DNA from: Solwaraspora sp. WMMA2065
GTDB taxonomy: Bacteria > Actinomycetota > Actinomycetes > Mycobacteriales > Micromonosporaceae
DNA length: 64,000 bases
Reading direction: 5' to 3'
NCBI RefSeq assembly: GCF_030345075.1
Contig: NZ_CP128361.1
Coordinates: 3,162,001 to 3,226,000, forward strand
The notes under the pieces are model-generated. The model searched no databases. It worked only from the letters and a program-made list of their open reading frames with translations, and was not told the origin of the DNA. Positions 60,471 to 64,000 of this stretch are shown in pieces (the stretch's first letter is position 1; the number at the start of each line of letters is the position of its first letter). The position numbers and the translations under genes are program-made.

Positions 60471-60508
60471 CCGGCGGGTGGGCCGCTGCTCAGCGGCCCA
60501 CCCGCCGG
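60471..60508 (-). terminator. Long hairpin downstream of the SRPBCC gene
   Basis: CCGGCGGGTGGGCCGCTG and CAGCGGCCCACCCGCCGG form a perfect 18-bp stem separated by 2 bases. It lies 37 bp past the stop of the SRPBCC gene and upstream of the SSB gene; probable terminator. Confidence 0.7.
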
Positions 60509-60545
60509 ATGGAAGTCGGATGGTGTCCGGTGGTGACCGGTAGGA

Positions 60546-60983
60546 TCAGCTACCGACCTCGGACCGGCTCTTGGCGATGAACCTGGGAAGACTGTCCTTG
60601 ACGTAGTATCCCCAGGCATCACTGCAGCCGCCGTAGCACTCGAACTGCGGCACGAGCCCCTCGTGGGTGAACGTGACCTCCGTTTTGCCGTCCTTCTCTG
60701 CGATGTCGAAGACGACCCGCGTGTCCTTCCACTCTGTCCTGTCCGCCACGAAGGTGATGTCGGCCTCGGTGACGAGCCAGACGACCTTCTTTCCGGGCAC
60801 GAACTCGGTGACCTTCTGCTTCGAGTAGTGCAGCGCGCCGTGTCGGTAGGTGAACTCGGCGCCGAGACTGTCCGCCGTTCCCTCGATCTCCCCGTCCCAC
60901 CACCCGCGTACGTCGTTGATGGCGTGGAAGACGTCCTCGGGGTTCTGGTGCACGCTGAAGGACGTCGTGTAGCTCTCGCTCAT
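60546..60983 (-). CDS. SRPBCC/AHSA1-family protein
   Basis: A 145-residue START-like fold protein: SYTTSFSVHQNPEDVFHAINDVRGWWDGEIEG at the start, FTYRHGALHYSKQKVTEFVPGKKVVWLV and FTHEGLVPQFECYGGCSDAWGYYVKDSL. Relatives bind small hydrophobic ligands or act as AHSA1-type stress proteins. ATG 60983 has AGGAGG 5 nt upstream. No clear operon partner. Confidence 0.88.
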   Translation of the reverse strand: MSESYTTSFSVHQNPEDVFHAINDVRGWWDGEIEGTADSLGAEFTYRHGALHYSKQKVTEFVPGKKVVWLVTEADITFVADRTEWKDTRVVFDIAEKDGKTEVTFTHEGLVPQFECYGGCSDAWGYYVKDSLPRFIAKSRSEVGS

Positions 60984-61293
60984 GTCTTCCTCCTGGTTGG
61001 GATGTTGCGGTGGACGCAGGTGCCCCGGATACGAACACGACACCGCGGCGGGCGGTCTATCGGTCCTCGCCGCCCGGCGAGATTCACGCCTCTCCTCGCC
61101 AGCGTACGGCGCACCGGACGATCCCCGGGGATCCTGCTCTACATCGGGCAAAATCGGAGAACTGTGGGACCGGTCGTCGGTCCGGAGATGCTCGCGGTGC
61201 CCTTGCCGCCGCACCGGATCGGTACCGTGGAGTTCCGGAGCAGTTGCGGATGCCGGCAGCACGGCACCTCGACCCACGAGTTGGAGTGAACCC

Positions 61294-61731
61294 ATGCCAC
61301 TGATGCCCAGGGACGAGGCCATCGATTTCAATCGAAGAGTTATCGAGGAGTTCCGCGCGAACGCAGGCCGAGTCGGCGGAATCCTGGCCGACTCCCTCGT
61401 CATCCTGGTGCACCACGTCGGCATCCGGACCGGGATCGGCCGGGTCACGCCGCTGATCTGCTTTCCGTTCGATGACCAGCGCCGCTACGCCGTCGTCGGA
61501 TCCAACGGCGACTCTCCGGTCCGCCCGGCCTGGTGCGCGAACCTGGCCGCCATGGCGAGCACGACCGTCGAACTGGGCGAGGAGACCTTCTCGGTGACCG
61601 TCGAGCCACTCGACGATGGCACCCGCAGCCGATTGTGGTCGGAACTGTTCGGCGAGGCCACCGGCCCGGACGAGTTCGCGGCCAGGACCGGGCGGCAGTT
61701 GCCGATGTTCCTGCTGACCCGCACGACCTGA
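61294..61731 (+). CDS. DUF385 (deazaflavin-dependent nitroreductase-like) protein
   Basis: A 145-residue protein resembling F420-dependent Ddn-type enzymes: IDFNRRVIEEFRANAGRVGG, LVILVHHVGIRTGIGRVTPL, VVGSNGDSPVRPAWCANLAAM and a C-terminal PMFLLTRT. These bind F420 or FMN and reduce quinones or nitro groups. ATG 61294 has TTGGAG 8 nt upstream. The HxlR regulator follows by about 90 bp and may control it. Confidence 0.8.
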   Translation: MPLMPRDEAIDFNRRVIEEFRANAGRVGGILADSLVILVHHVGIRTGIGRVTPLICFPFDDQRRYAVVGSNGDSPVRPAWCANLAAMASTTVELGEETFSVTVEPLDDGTRSRLWSELFGEATGPDEFAARTGRQLPMFLLTRTT

Positions 61732-61781
61732 CGGCACAACTCCGGTCAGCGGGGCGGCCACCTGGCCAGTTCAGCACATCT

Positions 61782-61820
61782 GCTTGCACCACGCAAGCCA
61801 ACATGCCAGACTTTGGCTTG
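61782..61820. promoter_or_regulatory. Palindromic operator of the HxlR gene
   Basis: Two overlapping inverted repeats: GCTTGC-ACCAC-GCAAGC (61782-61798) and CAAGCCA-N13-TGGCTTG (61794-61820). The second ends at the first base of the GTG start. Probable autoregulatory operator. Confidence 0.65.
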
Positions 61821-62299
61821 TGCTGGGACGCCTGTACGCCAACGAGGTCTGCTCTGCCGCGCGGACACTCGAGGTCGTCGGCGAGCGCTGGAGCCTGCTC
61901 ATCATCCGCAACGCGATGTTCTTCGGGATGACCCGGTTCACGGACTTCCAGCGGGACCTGGGTGTGGCCACGAACATCCTGGCCAAACGGTTGAGCGAGT
62001 TCGTCGAGGCGGGCGTCTTCGAGACACGGCCGGGTGCCGGTGGCGCCCACGTCGAATACGTGCTCACCGAAAAGGGTCGCCAACTGCAACCGGTCATCCT
62101 CGCACTCACCGAGTGGGGTGACCGGTGGGCCAATCCGGAGGGGCGGCCGGTCGCCTTCGAACACGAAGGCTGTGGCGGCCACGTCAGTCTGCAGGTCGGA
62201 TGCGCGGGTTGCGGCACCTCTCCGTCGTCCAGCGACGTGACGGCGCGCGTCGACTCCCGGTTCATCGCGCTGCGCGAGCAGCGCAGACAGCGACGCTGA
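61820..62299 (+). CDS. HxlR-family transcriptional regulator with a C-terminal Cys cluster
   Basis: A 159-residue winged-helix protein: CSAARTLEVVGERWSLLIIRNAMFFGMTRFTDFQRDLGVATNILAKRLSEFVEAGVF is the HxlR core (residues about 10-75). The C-terminal part has CGGHVSLQVGCAGCG, four Cys, plausibly metal-binding or redox-sensitive. The GTG at 61820 is preferred because the operator lies just before it; an earlier in-frame TTG (61784) is possible. Target: likely itself and the flanking oxidoreductase genes. Confidence 0.88.
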   Translation: MLGRLYANEVCSAARTLEVVGERWSLLIIRNAMFFGMTRFTDFQRDLGVATNILAKRLSEFVEAGVFETRPGAGGAHVEYVLTEKGRQLQPVILALTEWGDRWANPEGRPVAFEHEGCGGHVSLQVGCAGCGTSPSSSDVTARVDSRFIALREQRRQRR

Positions 62300-62406
62300 C
62301 CCGCCGCAACCTCGACCGTGCTGCTGGTGCGGCCAGATCTGCCGGTGCGGCACCGTGCCAAGGGTGCGGGTAAACGGTGTGGTCCGCTGGCCGCGCGCCC
62401 AAATGG

Positions 62407-62440
62407 ACGCGTGGCCGGACCCGTGGGTCCGGCCACGCGT
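62407..62440 (-). terminator. Terminator hairpin between the HxlR gene and the flavin monooxygenase gene
   Basis: ACGCGTGGCCGGACC and GGTCCGGCCACGCGT form a perfect 15-bp stem with a 4-nt loop. It lies 13 bp past the stop of the leftward flavoprotein gene and downstream of the rightward HxlR gene, so it may serve both. Confidence 0.8.
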
Positions 62441-62452
62441 ACGAGGCAACTT

Positions 62453-63637
62453 CTACAGGAACATCGTGTTGGGCTCCAGGCCGCACAGGACACGGCCGTA
62501 GGTTTCCAGGTTCGTGTTCGGGTGCATGATGCCGTGCAGGTTGATCGTCTGGACGTCCCGCTCGATCCGCTGGATCGGCACCTCGGAATACACCGACGAA
62601 CCGCCACTGGCGTTGTTCAGGATGTCCACGGCCTCCTTCGCCCGGGCACAGACGGCACCGGCGTCCATCCGTGCCGCAGCGCGGTCCTCCAGGGTCCACG
62701 GCTCGCCGCTGAGGGCCTTCTCATCGAGCCGGCGGACTGCCCGGTGCAGGTGGAACTCGGCTTCGTCGATCTTGACTCGCGCCTCGGCGACCTGCAGGTG
62801 GGTCAGCGTCGCCTCGATCTGCTTCTCGTAGTTCGTGTAGGTGATCCGCCGGCTTGGCAGCCGCTCCATGAAAGCGTCCCAGGCGGCCCGCGCCATGCCG
62901 AGCGCCGGTGCGGCTGCCACGGCGACCGCAAACTGCAGGAACGGCACCCGCCACGCCTGATAGTCGGCGTTGATCTTCGACGCATGCTGGTTGTGCATCA
63001 TGACCGGCACCATGTTCAGCACCCGGTTCTCGGGCACGAACAGGTCCTGGGCGATGGTCGTGACACTGCCGGTGCCGCGCAGGCCGACCGTGTGCCAGTC
63101 GTCGACGATCGTCAGGTCCGAGACCGGAACGACCGCCATACCCGGCACCATGTTGCCGTCACCGAGGTCGATCATGATGGAGTGGGTGTCCCACTGCGCC
63201 TGCGGGGCACCGGTGTTGAAGTGCCAACGACCGTTCAGGATGTAGCCACCCTCGGTCTTCACGGCGACCCCGTTCGGGCCGACCGAGCCGCAGAACCGGT
63301 CCTCCGGGTTCGCGAAGATCTCGTCCTGCGCCTCGTCGGGCAGCAGGCCGGCCAGCCAGGCACCGATCGTCATGGTGCTGATGGTCCAACCGGTGGAGCC
63401 GTCGCCGTGGCCCAGCTCTGCGACCACGTCCACCACCGTACGCGCGTCCGGCACGGTGCCGCCGTAGCGCGCCGGGAACCGCAACCGCAGCAGCCCGGCG
63501 TCCTTCAGCGCGTCGAGCACCTCCGCGTGCAGGGCGCGGTTCTCCTCCTGCCACGCGGCGTGCTTCTGGATCAGCGGGATCAGGTCCCTGGCCCGCTGTA
63601 CGAGTTCGGGCTGTGGCGCGGACTCGATTACCGTCAT
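62453..63637 (-). CDS. Group D flavin monooxygenase (HsaA/ActVA-ORF5-like)
   Basis: A 394-residue acyl-CoA-dehydrogenase-fold flavoprotein of the group D monooxygenases: LRFPARYGGTVPDARTVVDVVAELGHGDGSTGW at about residues 52-84, a central beta domain with GGYILNGRWHFNTGAPQAQWDTHS, and the acyl-CoA_dh_2-type C-terminal domain with ASGGSSVYSEVPIQRIERDVQTINLHG. Members hydroxylate phenolic or polyketide substrates with reduced flavin from a partner reductase, not seen here. It is a different subgroup from the VlmH-like gene at 738 and is not part of that cluster. ATG 63637 has AGGAG upstream. Confidence 0.87.
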   Translation of the reverse strand: MTVIESAPQPELVQRARDLIPLIQKHAAWQEENRALHAEVLDALKDAGLLRLRFPARYGGTVPDARTVVDVVAELGHGDGSTGWTISTMTIGAWLAGLLPDEAQDEIFANPEDRFCGSVGPNGVAVKTEGGYILNGRWHFNTGAPQAQWDTHSIMIDLGDGNMVPGMAVVPVSDLTIVDDWHTVGLRGTGSVTTIAQDLFVPENRVLNMVPVMMHNQHASKINADYQAWRVPFLQFAVAVAAAPALGMARAAWDAFMERLPSRRITYTNYEKQIEATLTHLQVAEARVKIDEAEFHLHRAVRRLDEKALSGEPWTLEDRAAARMDAGAVCARAKEAVDILNNASGGSSVYSEVPIQRIERDVQTINLHGIMHPNTNLETYGRVLCGLEPNTMFL

Positions 63638-63834
63638 CTTTACTCCTCCAGACGAAGGCAGAAATTGGTGCCTGGCGCAGCTACTGCGGCAGGATGTCGG
63701 GGGGACGTCCCGTCGTCACAAACTCTGGCATGAGGCCCCTACGGTCCACATCTCTCACGTTGCTCAGGAACGAACTGCATACTGAGCCGCCGGCCGAGTT
63801 CCAGTCCGACAGAACATTCGTGGGCTGAACACAG
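63638..63834. other. Leader and promoter region of the flavin monooxygenase gene
   Basis: No gene. It contains the AGGAG site of the downstream gene and presumably its leftward promoter; no clear palindrome was found. Confidence 0.4.
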
Positions 63835-63874
63835 ATGGGCAGTGGACGCCATTTCGACGACGTCCACTGCCCAT
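63835..63874 (-). terminator. Terminator hairpin after the right-edge gene
   Basis: ATGGGCAGTGGACG and CGTCCACTGCCCAT form a perfect 14-bp stem with a 12-nt loop, 43 bp past the stop at 63918. Confidence 0.75.
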
Positions 63875-63917
63875 TACTTACCTGCCTCGGGCGGCACCGC
63901 CCGTCATGGTCTGTCGC

Positions 63918-64000
63918 TCAGGCGGACTGAGCTGCGGCGATCTGCGCCGCCATCTGTGCGTACTGGCGCTCCAAGTTCTTCCCCCCGCCCGAACGCCAGC
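63918..64000 (-). CDS. Partial gene at right edge (C-terminus only)
   Basis: Only the last 27 codons are visible, read leftward: KNLERQYAQMAAQIAAAQSA and a TGA stop. The segment is helical and Gln/Ala-rich; no family can be named. The next leftward feature is the 14-bp hairpin at 63835-63874, which fits a real gene end. Confidence 0.5.
   Translation of the reverse strand, partial: WRSGGGKNLERQYAQMAAQIAAAQSA

Noticed and set aside
62453-63637. Second flavin monooxygenase as part of the azoxy cluster
   Set aside because: It is 39 kb from the cluster end, has a different subgroup signature and no SARP box upstream.

Overview
The DNA is GC-rich, starts often with GTG or TTG, and carries cobalamin, ESX (eccB), roadblock, SARP and SpoIIE/GAF-phosphatase genes. 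This points to a filamentous actinomycete, probably Micromonosporaceae. The family is an inference; no marker gene is present to fix it.

Region 1 (1-23286) is a natural-product locus broken up by insertion sequences. Its core reads as an azoxy (N-N bond) pathway of the valanimycin type: an acyl-CoA-dehydrogenase-fold flavoprotein (VlmH-like amine N-hydroxylase), a DUF2156 aminoacyl-tRNA-dependent transferase (VlmA-like), a diacylglycerol-kinase homologue (VlmJ-like) and an MmgE/PrpD homologue (VlmK-like). It also has a SARP regulator, an MFS exporter with a TetR regulator, a P450 and an alpha/beta hydrolase whose catalytic Ser is Ala. Valanimycin makes its amine with a decarboxylase. Here an aldehyde dehydrogenase and a class III aminotransferase suggest the amine comes from an aldehyde. 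Three promoters, ahead of the ALDH, kinase and P450 genes, share one layout: direct heptamers of the GTCAGNN type every 11 bp, with the last one exactly 8 bp before a -10-like hexamer. That is the classical SARP arrangement, so the regulator at 13378-14175 probably drives all three. The cluster continues off the left edge, where the seryl-tRNA synthetase, flavin reductase and N-N-forming genes would be expected.

Five kinds of mobile DNA sit in Region 1: an IS5-like element (3740-4730), an IS5-family element whose transposase is split by a group II intron (9056-12428), ISL3 and zinc-ribbon debris (12440-13190), an IS1380 element (14884-16579) and an IS66 element with a perfect 8-bp target duplication (19202-21119). 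An IS630 remnant next to a broken phospholipase D gene (23350-24418) marks the right edge.

Region 2 (24425-33759) holds a GAF/PP2C phosphatase, a Tp34-like protein, a DUF433 antitoxin with a truncated toxin, tRNA-Arg(CCT), a membrane-anchored trypsin-like protein without its catalytic His, and a DUF1800-DUF1501 pair. Region 3 (32275-39364) is a leftward exopolysaccharide operon: two GT2 and one GT4 glycosyltransferases, a flippase, an O-antigen-ligase-like protein and a Wzz/BY-kinase-like protein.

Region 4 (39754-49843) is mixed: a frameshifted orphan eccB, an iron-box-controlled siderophore-interacting protein, a LigD polymerase domain, DoxX and TetR genes, decayed histidine kinase and FAD monooxygenase genes, YihY/BrkB, an HTH-ClpN regulator with two palindromic operators, and two roadblock proteins.

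Region 5 (50072-64000) is largely housekeeping or metabolic: a glutathionyl-hydroquinone-reductase-like protein, an ABM protein, an M20 peptidase, a pRiA4b ORF-3 protein, a cobD-cobQ-kinase-M48 operon, a single-stranded DNA-binding protein, SRPBCC and DUF385 proteins, an HxlR regulator with a palindromic operator, and a group D flavin monooxygenase. Most gene calls rest on translated motifs read by eye. Numbers in the noncoding calls come from direct reading of the sequence.
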